Positions 32,990 to 45,100 of a stretch of DNA of 64,000 nt are shown here, piece by piece (position 1 is the first letter of the stretch; each line of letters starts with the position of its first letter). Where the stretch lies: contig NC_133573.1 of the NCBI RefSeq assembly GCF_048773025.1, positions 2,309,001 to 2,373,000 of the forward strand, written 5' to 3'. The notes under the pieces are model-generated. The model did no database searches and was not told the origin of the DNA. It worked only from the letters and a program-made list of their open reading frames with translations. The position numbers and the translations under genes were made by a program. This DNA is from Camelus bactrianus (taxonomy: Eukaryota > Chordata > Mammalia > Artiodactyla > Camelidae).

Positions 32990-35984
32990 TTTTTTGTGCA
33001 ACAGAAGAGGTCAAGGAATTGGGAGACCAGAATATTGAAAGGATCATGATCTCAGATATTTAAATCACCAAGAAAGTACCAGTCATGGTGGGAAGACCCT
33101 CGCTGAGCTGGGGAGACCCGGGGACGGTAGATGACCATGCAGTGTGGGCAGTGACAGGACTCTGAGTCTGGGGTCTCCAGAGAAGAGGAAGCCAGAGTCT
33201 GGGAGGGGTGGTGCCAAGAGGACCACGGTGACCCCTCTCCACCCCCAGACTCAGCACCAGAGTGCAGGCGAGGAAGGCAGCTGGGAGACGGGCACCAGCT
33301 TGCAGGCTGTGAAGTGATGATCGGTGGAGATTTTTTAAAGAGTGATGCTTCTGCGGTGAAAAGACGGCGAGTTGAGTGTTGGCTTTGTGGTGAAGGGCTT
33401 TCGCCCAGCTCACAGCAAACAGGAGAGTCTGTTCATTCTGAGCTGTGAGGCCCAAAATCTAGAGTAGCAGGTCTGACTTCTCCATTTCCACCCGCTTTAG
33501 CCTTTGTTCAGAGGAAATATAATAGGGCAGCTTGGAAAGCGCACTGCTGTTCGCATCACACGGGTGGGAAGATTAAGCTCTTGATTAATTGGGGAACAGG
33601 TACCTGATCATCATCTTGAGCAGGTCCAAGTCCGTGAAACTGGTTATTGTCTTCTCACCCAAAAGGGGGTCAGGGCCGCTGCTGAGTCACCTTGTGATGA
33701 ATGCTGAGTCACTGTCCCCCCACCTGGGGGTGGGGATGCGTGGTTGGTGAGCTCGGGGTTTCCTCAGTGCGGAAGCCTTCCCACTGTTCACGTCAGCCTC
33801 TTCACAGAGGGCGATTTCCAGACTTATACATAGAAGAGTACAGGAGCAGCAGGGGAAAAAAAGCCAAACTTTTCAAGCAAAAGTGATTTGAATTCAACAC
33901 GCAAGGAAACCTGGTGGCAAAGCTACTTTAACGATAAAAATTCCGATCACAATGTTCAGCCTGGTTCTCAGCTCACCCCTCCCCCGCCCATGCCCGTCAC
34001 CATCGTCATCATCGTGGGAGGAGAGGAAAGGGAAGTAATTATCAGCACGAACACAGGATCGCTGCCAACAGGATTTTTAAATTCACCTCCATTTCCTGGC
34101 TTGAACGGTCTCAAGTTAAGGATTAACTTTATCCATGTTCTTCAAGGCTTTGTTTTCCCAGAACCTGCTCTCTCGGCTGTGTTGAGTCAAAGAAAGAATC
34201 AAAGGGGCTCTTTTAAGTGCAGCGTCCGTGTTGCGACTTCAGCAGAAAAGTGTCTCTCGTTCTGCCAGAGCTGCGGTCACCCTGGTGTGAATGGACACAA
34301 GCGTGGAGCTGTGCTTTGCAGACGCAGACAGTAGACCCCGGCAGTGTCGCAGGGTGAGCCGCAGAAGCGAAAGGTCCACCGGGCGCATCTTCCTGAAGAG
34401 AGGCTGCAGGTCGTGAGGACGGCACGCGGAAGTTAACACGGCGCCTTGACGGGCCGCAGCCCAGCATCTGGTCAGACAGGTGCAGGAGAGGGTTATTCAC
34501 TCAGCTGACGGCACTAGCCTGCTGGGTCCAGCAGCTCGCACTCACCCTGGCTTGTGGGAAACTCAAGAGCTGCTCAGATCCCCATCCCACCGGCTCACGG
34601 GAGCCCCGGCTGGTCCCCGTGCCCGGGGAGCCCCTGCAGATGCAATCAGCAAACCCCACACAGGCACAAAATCCGCAGGGCAGACGCAGTCCGGGATTGT
34701 CCACCGCCTGAGGCAATGACGGAGACTGCCTGCTTTGTCCAAAACTGAGTCACCACCCATTTCTGTGAAGAGCAATTTCTCCTAAGGCACTTTAAAAGTC
34801 TGTCTTTACTGGGGAGATTTCATCGACAGGTGTGCAAAGTGAAGCATCCCTGTAACTAAGGCTGCATCTCCCTCGATAGCCCCAGTCCCATGTCACCCAC
34901 CGGCATCAGAGAAGTGAGCCGAGGCAGGGGCTGCACCACCAGGACCCTTCAATCCTGCGTGTACCCAGCTGAGGCCGTGCCCCGCATCTGCGCGCGGTTT
35001 GTGCCAGCAAATGTCTTTAGGAAGGAAGCATCTGGTTTGCGGCCCCGTCTGCCTCTCTCCTCCAGCTCTCCTTCCCCTTGTCACTCTCCCTTCACCTCTG
35101 ACAGCTGCCCTGACTGTCCCCTGCCTGACCCCAGGGGCCCCACGATGGTCTGCCCCCTCCTCCCGTCAGGACCCAGGGTGGCCCTTCGAAACCAGCCAGT
35201 CCACTCCCTCCTGACTTTGTACAACTCACTTTGGACACAAATCCTGTGCAGGACTGAGGGATGGTCAGGATGATCATTTTCCACAGTGTTAGCGCTTTTA
35301 TGTAACATACTCCCAGCCCGAGGACTGGAGACTCTGACTCCCACATGTGTGTTGCTGTCTGTCCTTCTGCTCCCAGGACAGGTGGACTCTCCCACTGGTG
35401 ACCCAGGAGGACACACTCCCAGAAGCTCCCAGGAGGTCCGCTGGGAAGAAGAATCTAAGGCTGCCGGCACATACATCAGGTCACATGCAACGGTTTCCTG
35501 ACCCGGGCAATCCCGGTGCCCGCCAGGCTGCGAGAAAATAAAGCCTCTGGCCGACTTGTGACTCTGGCCCCGGTGAAGGAAGGTTCTGGAGGAAGTAGCC
35601 TCCCCAGAACAGACCGTCCTGTCTGGGGCATCGCAAGTTAGAAGTTCAGAGCAAGTCCAGAGAGGTGAGGTTTTTTAAAAAGGTTTGTCAGGGGAAGTTG
35701 AATGAAAAACTGTTGAGTATAGAGGGGTGAGGTCAAGGTGGTTCTAGATGGGAGAAAGGGGGGGTGGAGGCCCATGGAGGCCAGTGGACAGCACAGTGGG
35801 ACATCTGAGAGGTCGTTCTGGGAGGACTTCTGACACCCGAACAGGAGGCTGAGTTGCAGATGCATCATCTAGAGAGAGACCCGGTGATGAGCAGGAACTC
35901 AGATGCAGAGTCAGGCAGGCGAGGGTGAGGAGTTGGGAAATCCAAGAATAAAGAACAGAAAAGCATATTCCAGGTGGCTATTTA
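32990..35984. other. Gene-free stretch, mostly unique DNA
   Basis: About 3 kb without an exon or confidently recognised repeat. Purine-rich at 33,000-33,440, AT-richer and low in CpG at 33,480-34,140, GC-rich at 34,200-35,640. A frame of 148 codons at 33,888-34,334 (plus) has no recognisable domain. The end of a block near 35,530 ('gagaaaataaagcctctgg') looks like a polyadenylation context but no body could be identified. Confidence 0.45.
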
Positions 35985-36126
35985 ATCATTTATGTATTCA
36001 ACAGATATGTATTAAATACTGTTACACCTCTAAAGTTGCCTTAGGACTGTATTGTAACAAGAGTCCTTGTTCTCACTAAGTACACAATCTGTCAGGGAAG
36101 ATACACAATGTAAAAAGCAATCACAC
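35985..36126 (+). mobile_element. L2 LINE fragment
   Basis: 'tatgtattcaacagatatgt', 'attaaatactgttacacctc', 'agagtccttgttctcactaa' and 'caatctgtcagggaagatac' parallel the L2 segment 'ttcaacaaatatttattgag', 'ccctgccctcatgg', 'tctagtgggggagac'. Confidence 0.65.
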
Positions 36127-36174
36127 ATGACTGGATAAAGAGGCTGTGGTGTGTGTGTATACACACACAATGGA
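36127..36174 (+). mobile_element. L1 ORF2 scrap left of a vic-1 SINE
   Basis: 'catgactggataaagaggct', 'gtggtgtgtgtgtatacac' and 'acaatgga' match L1 ORF2 C-terminal code. The same L1 region occurs again, less changed, immediately after the SINE at 36,259. The two copies overlap in L1 position but differ in sequence. Confidence 0.7.
36150..36169. repeat. 20-bp perfect palindrome of GT/AC
   Basis: Alternating TG on the left arm and CA on the right arm around a central TATA make a perfect 20-bp palindrome that can form a cruciform or Z-DNA. It arose within the L1 scrap, where the L1 consensus has a TATAYACA-rich stretch. Confidence 0.9.
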
Positions 36175-36258
36175 CCGCTTAGCATGCACAAGGTCCTGGG
36201 TTCAATCCCCAGTTCCTCTACTAAAAATAAGTAAATAAAAACCTAATTACCTAATTAC
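36175..36258 (+). mobile_element. vic-1-type SINE, 5'-truncated
   Basis: It starts inside the anticodon arm ('cgcttagcatgcacaagg') and continues 'tcctgggttcaatccccag', 'ttcctctactaaaaataag', 'aaaaacctaattacctaatt'. The A-box half of the tRNA head is missing. It lies between two L1 pieces. Confidence 0.9.
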
Positions 36259-36440
36259 CAAATGTCCATCAACAGATGACTGGATAAAGAAGTTGTGGTA
36301 TATTTATACAGTGGAATACTACTCAGCCATAAAAAAGAATGAAATCATGCCATCTGCAGCACCATGGAAGGACCTGGAGACCATCATTCTAAGTGAAGTA
36401 AGCCAGACAGAGAAAGAAAACACCATATGATATGAGTGGG
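36259..36440 (+). mobile_element. L1 ORF2 C-terminal fragment
   Basis: 'aaatgtccatcaacagatga', 'agaagttgtggtatatttat', 'ggaatactactcagccataa' and 'agtgaagtaagccagacag' encode the ORF2p end (WIKKLWYIYT, EYYSAIKKNE, ILSEVSQTEKE). The copy stops at about 36,440 without a 3' UTR or A-tail, unusual for an L1 insertion and suggestive of a later deletion or break. Confidence 0.88.
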
Positions 36441-37640
36441 GACCGGGTGCCTTAGGTGCTCACTGCAGAGTCTGCTCAGGTCCACAGACAGCGGCTTAGC
36501 CACATCTGGTGAATGAATGAACCTCGTTCTGGGGTTCAAAGTGGTGAGTGACATCATCCCTCCTGCAGCATCTCCTGACTCACCTGTGCCAGCCCTGCCG
36601 GGCTCACAGACCTCAGGAAAGTCCCGGAGACCCAGGACGTGCCCTCCTCTCGCAGGAGAGAATCAAGGGTCACCTCGCTTCCATCATGCAAAATGTAGCT
36701 CAAAATACTGCAGGCTGCCCCAGTAGGCTAACTTCATTTCTAATCTGCTTTGCACAGTTCTGATATTAATTAACGCTTTTAGTGCCATTTTTCTTTACAT
36801 TTGGATTGAAAAATACAAATTTAGTATCTTCCTCACTAATACTGAAAAATTAAAACTTATTTCTTGTCATGCATAGAATCATGAAAATGATGCATGGAAG
36901 ACATCAAAAACTACTATTAGGTGCAACCTTTAAAGCATGATGATAGTAACTATTTAAAAGGCAGTATACATAGACAGAATCCACACCCACCTGTGGTCAC
37001 ACTGCCACCAACACATCCTTGCCAACATTCAGTAACCATTGCCCCAAATCAAAATTAGCTGAATATTTGTAAACCCTTTAAAGAGAGGTCCCCAGAAGGT
37101 TTCATTCCCCCCAGCTTGAACTGTGACATTGTTGAATTTCAAATCCCCTGAGCACAGCTCAGCTCGCAGCAGGCTCCAGCTCTCTGTTTGGTCCAACTTG
37201 TCTCATGCACGACCAGAGGGAGATGATTCAGTTAAGGACCACGTGAACTTGCCTTCTTATGGTCACTATTCTCTCAACATGGCCTTCTTCAATCTGAAAT
37301 GCTTGGGGAGCAATTTATTCTTCAGGGCTGTTTAATTTTTTATTTTACTCCTTGTGACCATCTGATTTTGGACCATGGGGGTGAGTTAGTCTCTTATTCA
37401 ACCACCAGGAAAGTGGCATATAAATATTTTAACATTCTAATTAACTTCAATTTTGTTTTGCTTGTCCTAAGTCTTCCTGGGCTGAATGTAAAACGCATTG
37501 AGTCCAAACAAAAAAACCACGACTTCAGTTATTTCCTACACGGGATCAGTTTCACTGAAGAGGCTGCCTGGTTGTGACCAAGGGGTGCGGAGTTTCATGA
37601 TGGCCAAGGTTCCTGGCCCCAATTAGCCGTGTCTCCCGGA
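36441..37640. other. Gene-free stretch, AT-rich
   Basis: No gene was recognised. The AT-rich, CpG-poor part at 36,730-37,080 and 37,230-37,560 has the composition of ordinary unique non-coding DNA. Confidence 0.45.
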
Positions 37641-37672
37641 CACGCGCGCGCGCGCACACACACACACACACA
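37641..37672. repeat. (CG)n(CA)n alternating tract, Z-DNA-prone
   Basis: A 32-base run of strictly alternating purines and pyrimidines: CA, then about six CG units, then about nine CA units. Alternating CG followed by CA is the classic sequence for left-handed Z-DNA under negative supercoiling. Unmethylated-like CG repeats of this purity are uncommon in mammalian DNA. Confidence 0.93.
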
Positions 37673-38139
37673 GTTAACGCCTGTCATTGCTCCATTATTT
37701 CTTTAGCTCTCCATGGCTTCCTGGCCGTTTAAAATACCACTTGAAGGAATTAAGCCTTATCAGTTCATAGCTCCGTTATCAGCTAACACCTTAGCTGACA
37801 GCCAGCTGGGAGTGAGCTTTCAGGAATGTGACCTGGCTGGGTGCTGGCGGGAGGGGAGAGGGGTGCCGGGCGGGGGGGTGGCTAGGGAGGCCTGAGCCTT
37901 CCCTGGGCTTTGTTCAGCACCAGGACTCAGCCTCCGGGAGAGAAGCTGCCCCTGTGGTGATGGATTCGGGCCCAAGGGCAGGGAGGCCTGTGGGGGGCAG
38001 ACGTGGTTGGAGAAGGACCCCCGGCTCAGGGCAGGGACACAGGCGAGCAGCTGCCCACACTTACCAGGCCATTCATGTCCGCACCCCGCCCGCACTGACC
38101 GGGCGGCCTCTGTCCACACTGTGCACATGAGCTGGCTCC
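37673..38139. other. Gene-free stretch, nothing recognised
   Basis: GC-rich after 37,800 with a G-run near 37,870. No gene or repeat was recognised. Confidence 0.45.
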
Positions 38140-38305
38140 CTAGGGCTAAGACTTATGCATCCCAGACACCATTCTACACACTTTTACTTGCCAGCTGCCA
38201 GATCATCTTCTACAGATGAGAACTGAGGTTTAGGAAAGTAAAGAGCACACAGCTGAGAAATGGGAGAGAACCTAGGGTTTTAACCGCTACGCTTTTGAGC
38301 CTCTT
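38140..38305 (+). mobile_element. MIR SINE fragment
   Basis: 'ttatgcatcccagacaccat', 'tctacacacttttacttgcc', 'atcttctacagatgagaact', 'gaggtttaggaaagtaaaga', 'gcacacagctgagaaatgg' and 'gggttttaaccgctacgctt' follow MIR order throughout. Confidence 0.85.
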
Positions 38306-39742
38306 TATGTTGATAAACGACTCTTTAAAAAGCTATTATTTCATTACTACCAAAACATTCTGGCAAATACAGAGGCTGCACATGCTCTCTGATTTCCATT
38401 TGAGAATAAAAAGCAAAGGTGTTGGGAGACCTAAAGTTAACAGCCCTGGGCCATTAGACGGTGCGGAACCTGGATAAACATGTGCCCCGGTTGGTGCCCA
38501 AGGCTTCTCGCGGGAGGCTGCACATCTCCCTGTGTCTCCCTCAGTGATACCCATGGTAGTTTTATTTGTTTGGTTTTGTTTTAGTGTTTGTTCTATATCT
38601 ACTGTTGAGAGTTTGTCTTTGCCAGAGATAAAAGTCCATATTAAAACATGATCTGCCCAATTTGTTCATGGACCCAACTCTGTGCTTTGAACACCATTTC
38701 AGTAAAAATGATTCCATTAGGAAGTTCCCGTCAGGGTAAACTGCGTCTGCGGTGGTTCCCATACGCCTCCTGAGAAGTGCACCCAAGATCGTTTAGACTC
38801 AGGAAAGTCTCCTGAAGAAATGGAGCATAGGGCCCCGCGGTGGGGCTGCCAGCAATGCCTTCCAGAAGTTTTCACGAGCTGCCCTAGTTTTTTATTGACT
38901 TAAAGGGAAATGGAGTCAAGAGGGGAAGCACCAATAAAACCGTAGGTAAGTCAAAGGTTTGTTTTTGTTTCTGTGGATTCGTTCTCACACATTTCCTGTT
39001 ACTAGGCTTTTTCTTGGTGATGTGTAATTTTAGCCGCAAGCCTCGCATTAAGCAATGAGGACTAGTCTATTTCCTGATGAACCTGAGAAAGGTCAGGGGT
39101 TAACTGGGCCAGGCGTGGTTAAAATGTCACAAGCTGGAAGGGAGAGCTCCGCACCTCTGCACGGTGGCCCCCAACCTTCTCAGGACCCGGGACGCTTCAG
39201 TGGTTTAGTAACAAGCAGACACAAGCGTGTCCTAGCTTCAGAGAAACAAATCTGGTTTTTTTTCTTCACTGTGCAACACTAAATAAATGACTCAAACTTC
39301 CTGAAACCTTAGGAAGACACAAAAGGCCCTTAGTCTGAGAGCCTGGGCCTCACCGATACCGCAGAGAACAGACGCAGCTGAAATGTACCCCCTCATCAAT
39401 TACACGGAATCACATCTGCCACCAGGCCCCAGAGCTGGGTTTTCCCGTGAAAAAATGAATAACACATATTAGCAAAAAGCCCAGAGGGGACTCCAAAGGG
39501 GGAGAGGGAAACCTAGAAGAGAAGCCACAGAAAGCTCTGTGTGTGAACACAGACTCCACTGAAAAGTGAACCCCACGGCAGACACAGCTTCGCTCCTGGA
39601 AATTCAATCAGTGCATCTAAAGAGGCAAAAAGAAGTTTTTTTGAAACACAGTTATTGATCTCCTCTTAAAACTCCAGTGAGATCCCAGTCAGTAGCTGAG
39701 GTGAAGTGGAGAAACCAACTCAGCATCCAGATGTCCTTCCAA
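38306..39742. other. Gene-free stretch, nothing recognised
   Basis: Unique-looking DNA of moderate GC content, with no exon or repeat family that I can name. Confidence 0.45.
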
Positions 39743-39755
39743 AATTTTCTGTCTT

Positions 39756-39851
39756 TTTTTTTTTTTTTGAATGGAGGTACTAGGGATTGAACCCAGGACC
39801 TTGTGCACACTAAGCATGTGCTCTACCCCTGAGCTCTACCCGCCCCCCTAG
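39756..39851 (-). mobile_element. vic-1-type SINE, antisense, with 13-bp target duplication
   Basis: The plus strand begins with about T14, then 'gaatggaggtactagggatt', 'gaacccaggaccttgtgcac', 'actaagcatgtgctctaccc' and 'ctgagctctacccgcccccc'. This is the reverse complement of the short vic-1 form. The perfect duplication 'aattttctgtctt' lies at 39,743-39,755 and 39,852-39,864, a textbook L1-driven insertion, probably fairly young. Confidence 0.96.
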
Positions 39852-39864
39852 AATTTTCTGTCTT

Positions 39865-41229
39865 GAATCAGCAAACCTGACTGGGGAGCGGTGATGAGAG
39901 TCCGGGGTCATGGTGGGCAGGTAACGGCCGGGGTAGTTATTTATGGAGACCTTACAATAAGATGAACCAGGACACGTGCCATACAGACTTCAAGTCATAT
40001 TTCTATTTTCAATGAGTTGCTTAAGTTCCTTGTTTCAGCCATAATTGAAAGAAGAAGAAGAATAAGCCAAAAGCAAACCTTGTCCTAGAAGCACTGGGCT
40101 GCGAAGAGCTTGCAAACCTTTCTAGAACCCGTCCAGCATATTCCTGAAACCCACATTCCTGGGACAAGAGGACAATGTGTCAACTGAATGGGCTTGTGAA
40201 CGAACCTCTCGCAGTGACAGCCAATGAAGGGTCGCTGACAGAGAGCTACGGCTGAAGGCGGCGCCACACGGTCCCACGGGCTCTAAGACCCAGTCCGCTC
40301 CCTTGGGGCTTGGGGACGACCACCAGACAGAAGCATCTTACTTCTCTTACTGAAACAGAGTCTACAGTTTTAAATTATTCAAATTATTTAGTCTTTAAAA
40401 ATTCCATTTTAACCAAGCAAGTTCAAGAATGAACTTGGGATGGTGGGGGCAGGTGGTGATGTTTCATATTTGGGAAGATAAACCATAAGATACAAAACAA
40501 ACTTCTCTGGGTTTGTATCTTTATGTATCTTTACTCTTAGGGTATATAAATCTCTGAAGCTGAAGAGAAGTGCTTAAAATGCTGCCTTTGTGTCTTGGAC
40601 ACTGGCATGTTTCTGGCCAGGTTCTCTTAGTAAGTGAATTAGTTGAAGACCGCACTTTGGGAAGCTCTAGTTGCCTCCTATGACACTGTCTGGAACAACG
40701 TTCTTGGTTTCCGTTACACACAAGCCAAACTGAGAAAGATGAGTGACGCTGCCCAGGACCTCAGGGTGCCCAGGACCACTCCGCCCTGCAGGGGCAGAGT
40801 CAGCGAGGGAACCAAGATGAGCCGTGCCTCCTGCTATGCACCCACCTTTCAAAACGCTGCCTTCCCTCCCCAGTAAAATCTATTTAAATAGGACTTTACT
40901 AAAACAAAAAGACAGAGCATGTCAATTAGGCTCAGCCAATAAACAGAATGCAAAAAAAAAAGAAAAATAGTGTCTTAAAGAAAGAAAGAAAGAAAAGTAT
41001 ATCCTGGAAGAAAAAATGGGCAACAGTAAGCCAGAGCATTATCTGTGATTGCCTCAGGGATGGGCAGTACTTTTCCTGACACTTTTCTATAATAAGTAGT
41101 ATTCTGAAAATCATCAGAAACATAAAGTGGAAAACAAATTCAGAACTTCTCAACATGTAAGGTCATGATTTGAAACTTCCTCTGTTTATACGTAGGTCGA
41201 TCACAGACCAAATGGTTTAAAAAGAGAAA
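39865..41229. other. Gene-free stretch with an (AAAG)n run
   Basis: No gene was recognised. It contains A-rich and AAAG repeats at 40,950-41,000 and a GAA run near 40,050. An old L1 may begin in its last part. Confidence 0.45.
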
Positions 41230-41815
41230 GACAGAGCAATACTCCAACGCAATGAACAATTGGTAGACGTAACATAGAAAGAGCCCCACAAAAAAGAAAA
41301 GGAGATAAAGAATACTAACAGGAAATTCACAAAAGATACCCGAACTCTCCAATAGTGAGGTCATTGTAAACTGAACTGAGATAGGAGTTCATGTCCATAT
41401 TAGCAAAACTGTAAAGTGTTAGAATTCCAAGTATTGGCAAGAATGCAAGGGAGTGGAAACCCTCGTGTTGCTAATGGCTGCATAAACTGAGACACCACTT
41501 TGGAATAATTTGGTAACACTGCGAGCCCAGTGAAGACTGTTACAAAGTGTGACTTCATCACAGTGCCAAGGAGATGGCACTAGAGCATTTATTGCAGCAT
41601 CTATTGAACACTTAGTAACAATCTGAATGTCAACAGAGGAAAGGATAAACAAATTGTAGTCTGTTCATAAAACAGATCACTTTTGAGAAATTAAAATAAA
41701 TAAGATGTCACTGTATCAATGTGGGTAAATACTGAACACGTTAATTTGAGTAAGAAAAGCAAGTCACAGAGCAATATATTGTCTGCATTACCACTTGTGT
41801 GAATTTTTAAAACAC
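41230..41815 (+). mobile_element. Old L1 (L1M-type) ORF2 fragment
   Basis: Order of landmarks: 'aagaatactaacaggaaatt', 'ccaagtattggcaagaatgc', 'ccactttggaataatttggt', 'ttattgcagcatctattgaa', 'caatctgaatgtcaacagag', 'taaacaaattgtagtctgtt'. These are decayed forms of the ORF2 end of ancient L1. It is much older than the L1 tail that follows. Confidence 0.72.
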
Positions 41816-41837
41816 GTAAGATAACAGTACATGTTGA

Positions 41838-42168
41838 TATCACTCATATGTAGAATCCAAAAAAAAAAGAAAGACTACACTAATGAACTTACCTACAAAA
41901 CAGAAACAGACTCACAGGCACAGTAAACAAACTTACGGTTACCTGGGGGAAAGGGAGTTAATATTTGCAAATATTAACTACTGTATATAAAATAGCTTAA
42001 AAAACAAAATTCTTCTGTATAGCATAGGGAGCTGTATTCAATATCTTGTAGTGACCTATAGTGAAAAAGAACATGAAAACGAACGTATGTGTGTATATGT
42101 ATGACTGAGACATGATGCTGTGCACCAGACATTGATACGCTGTAACTGACTATACTTCAATTAAAAAA
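41838..42168 (+). mobile_element. L1 3' UTR insertion with 19-bp target duplication
   Basis: 'atcactcatatgtagaatcc', 'ctaatgaacttacctacaaa', 'acagaaacagactcacaggc', 'gtatagcatagggagctgta' and 'gactatacttcaattaaaa' are the L1 tail. Flanks 'agataacagtac' + 'atgttga' (41,819-41,837) and 'agataacactac' + 'atattga' (42,169-42,187) form a 19-bp duplication with two mismatches. The host site is the end of the older L1. Confidence 0.93.
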
Positions 42169-42187
42169 AGATAACACTACATATTGA

Positions 42188-45100
42188 ATAAATGCCAACT
42201 TCATCTTATTGATTAACTGCCAGGGAGGGAAGGATATGGATGAAGAATGAATAGGAAGTTTTCAGATGCATCTCTGTGACATTTTATTGCTAAACAAACA
42301 AACAAAAAGCTTCCAATACCTTAAGCAAATACAGCATTTGTGGTACCTGGGTACTGAGCACACACAAATGTATCCTATTATCTGTTCTCTTCGAGTGTTT
42401 GGTATATTTTGTAACTGAGGACATTAAGCATCCTCTTGGTCATTGTTTATTGCAGCCAGAATAAATCTCTGGAATGGCAGGGAATGTCCATGTCTCAGAG
42501 TTCAGAGAGAGAGGCAGAGCCAAGAAAGGCTCTTGATGGACATGGAGGAGAGCTGAGCCCAGTATGGACACCACGATGTGGCCAGCGTGGCCAGAAGGAG
42601 CCGGTGGAGAAGGTCTGGGTCTGGGGTGAGGGGTAAGGCAATGACTGACTGATGCCTGAGTTTGGGATGGACAGCTGGACGCAGAGGCTGAGGGGAGGAG
42701 ACAGTGACAGTATCTGAGGTGGAGGAGCTCGGAGCCGAGGCAGCAGCGTGAACAGACAGAGGTCATGGAAGGGCTGCCAGTGTGAGTAGAGGAAGGACTC
42801 GAGATTGTGGGATGCTCTGCAGCCGGGAAGGAGCAGGGGTCACAGGAGGGGGGCAGGGGAGGGCGGAGGGTAGGAAACTGTGGTCAGAGAGCAGAAGCAG
42901 AGCAATTCTGGGTGGCCCAGGTCTGGGAAAGTCACCGTAAACATGGTTGCATGGACAGAGCCTCAGCTGCTGAGGCCGGACTGAGTGGTCGAGGGATGGA
43001 GGGGCCAACCTGGACTCTGAGGTCCTCGGGACTGAGCCAGGATAGGACAGAGGAGGGACAATTCTGGGCTCAAATGCCAAACCCCTCCCCGTTTGACAGG
43101 TGCTGGGATGAGGGGACACACAGGAGGACATGGATGACGGCATCACTTTTGTCAAAAATATGGTCACTAGGAGAGGGAGGCAGTGTGAGCAGAGGTGGCT
43201 TCACATCATTGGGACCCTCCCCTGCATGGGTCCCCGGGCTCAGGAGGCACCCTGGAAGGGCATTCACAAGGGCAGGGCTGTGCGGCATTTTACCTGAAAT
43301 CACCTGAGGCTTCTGTTTCCCTCTCCAGCTCCCTGTCACACTCACAGTGTCAGGCAGAGCTGCAGGGGCCACAGGCATTTTGGATTCTGGTTAAGGAGAC
43401 GAGTCTAGGGTACGTTTGATCCAGATCCAGAGGGACGTACTTGTACAGTTGCAGTCACACCCAGTCCAGGGCAGGAATGGCTCCCAGCAACAGCCCTACG
43501 GCCCACCCTGCCAGCCCACGTGGCATCGAGACAGAAGGCCAGGGCCGTAAGTTTCATGGTTGTAAGAGTGAGTCCCTCCTGCTCAGTGAGAGAAGACGAG
43601 AAACAGTGTTTAAAATTGATGGAGGCAAAAGCTAGTCTGTGGGAAAGCCTTCAAACCGCCTGAAGTATAAAACTAAAAATTAAGGAGACTTAGAGGAAAA
43701 AGCATTCTAGCAGCATGTCCTGATTCATTTAATAAGTACATTGTTTTCTGCATTTGTAATGTTTGCAGTATTTGTAAGTCTGTGATTTGTTGTAGGGTTT
43801 TTTTTTTCCATTCTTTTTTTCATTCTAAGGAAATATTCAATTTCATGCCTAACTTTATATTCATAATTTAAAGAAAGTATTCCAAAATTGGATAAGCTTC
43901 TGGTCCCTCAAAATATAGATCATTTCTGGTGGTTAAAAATTGTATGAAACAACTGTAAATAGTAATTAAGAGTCAATGTCTCTTTTCCATCTTCCGTTCA
44001 CAAGATTTTGTCTTTTCCCCAAAGAAATACAAGTTAAGATTTAGCCAAATATCATTTATTATGTTAAAATTTATGTAATCACTGTTTTTGTAAAATGTGA
44101 TCCAAAAACCGAGGAATGAGACCAAAATTTTGGATCCAGCAACTCTTGCCAAGCTTAATGACCTCTCAACGGTTATGAGAGGTTCCATGATTTTATGTTT
44201 CTTTTTGTTATTGCTTGGATGAACTTTGCAAAACAAAACAAAATAAAAATAGTATTAATGATAATGAGAGTTTCTTTAAATGAGGATGCCAGAATCCTTC
44301 TCATTATATAATGGCTCAAACAAGCCCAGAAGGCACCGTGTCCTTAGGGACCTAATCCAGAAGCAGGAGGAATGGGCCCCACAGAGTCCCCCCCCCCCCG
44401 CCCCGGGTGGACGTGGGAGACATCAGTCCTGTCCACGCAGAAACGAAGAAGACGGCTGCAGAACCCACAGAAGGGGAACCGCACTCACCCCCACACCTCC
44501 TCCAGCAGAAGGCGGGAACGGCCTCCGTGAACTGCGGTCATCGAACTCAGGGAAACATTCCATGGTCTGAGGCCGGCTTCCCAACCACGTGGCCGTTCAG
44601 ACTGTGACTCTGTATCCAGTACTTCACTCCGCACCACCTTCAGAACATTACAGGGACAGTGAAAGAGTTAGCCGAGAGCCACTGCACACACCGCCTGCAG
44701 TGGGACCCGGACGGCCCCAGGCACACTTGGCGTAGGTGACGCTGAGGGAAGCCCGGTGGCTGACACACGTCCCTGGCTCCTCCTGGCTGAGAGGCTCAGG
44801 ACGTCACCCCGCCCATCCGCACCTCCAGGCCCTTCCTCCCGCCCACAGCAGCTGCACTGCTTTTTGTTTCCTGTGAGGCCCTTGTGAGTACCTGTTAGCC
44901 TGCTTCTGCACTTACTTTAAAAAAAGTGGCAAATGCTGGGTCCTCACCGACTGTACCAACGGGAGGGGGTTCTGCACAAGCCCCTCAAGGCCAAGTGTGG
45001 TGGGCGAGACCACAGGCACTTTCGGGGTCTGTGATCTTCAGTGGCTTCCATCTCTCCTTGGGCCAGAGCTCCCTCCTGCCTGGTGCTGGGAAGGGCTGGG

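Noticed and set aside
33888-34334. 148-codon frame that might be an exon
   Set aside because: No splice sites in a sensible place, no family similarity and no neighbouring exons.
35330-35580. Possible third LTR (polyadenylation context 'gagaaaataaagcctctgg')
   Set aside because: No TG/CA boundaries, CCAAT or TATA arrangement or target duplication could be found.
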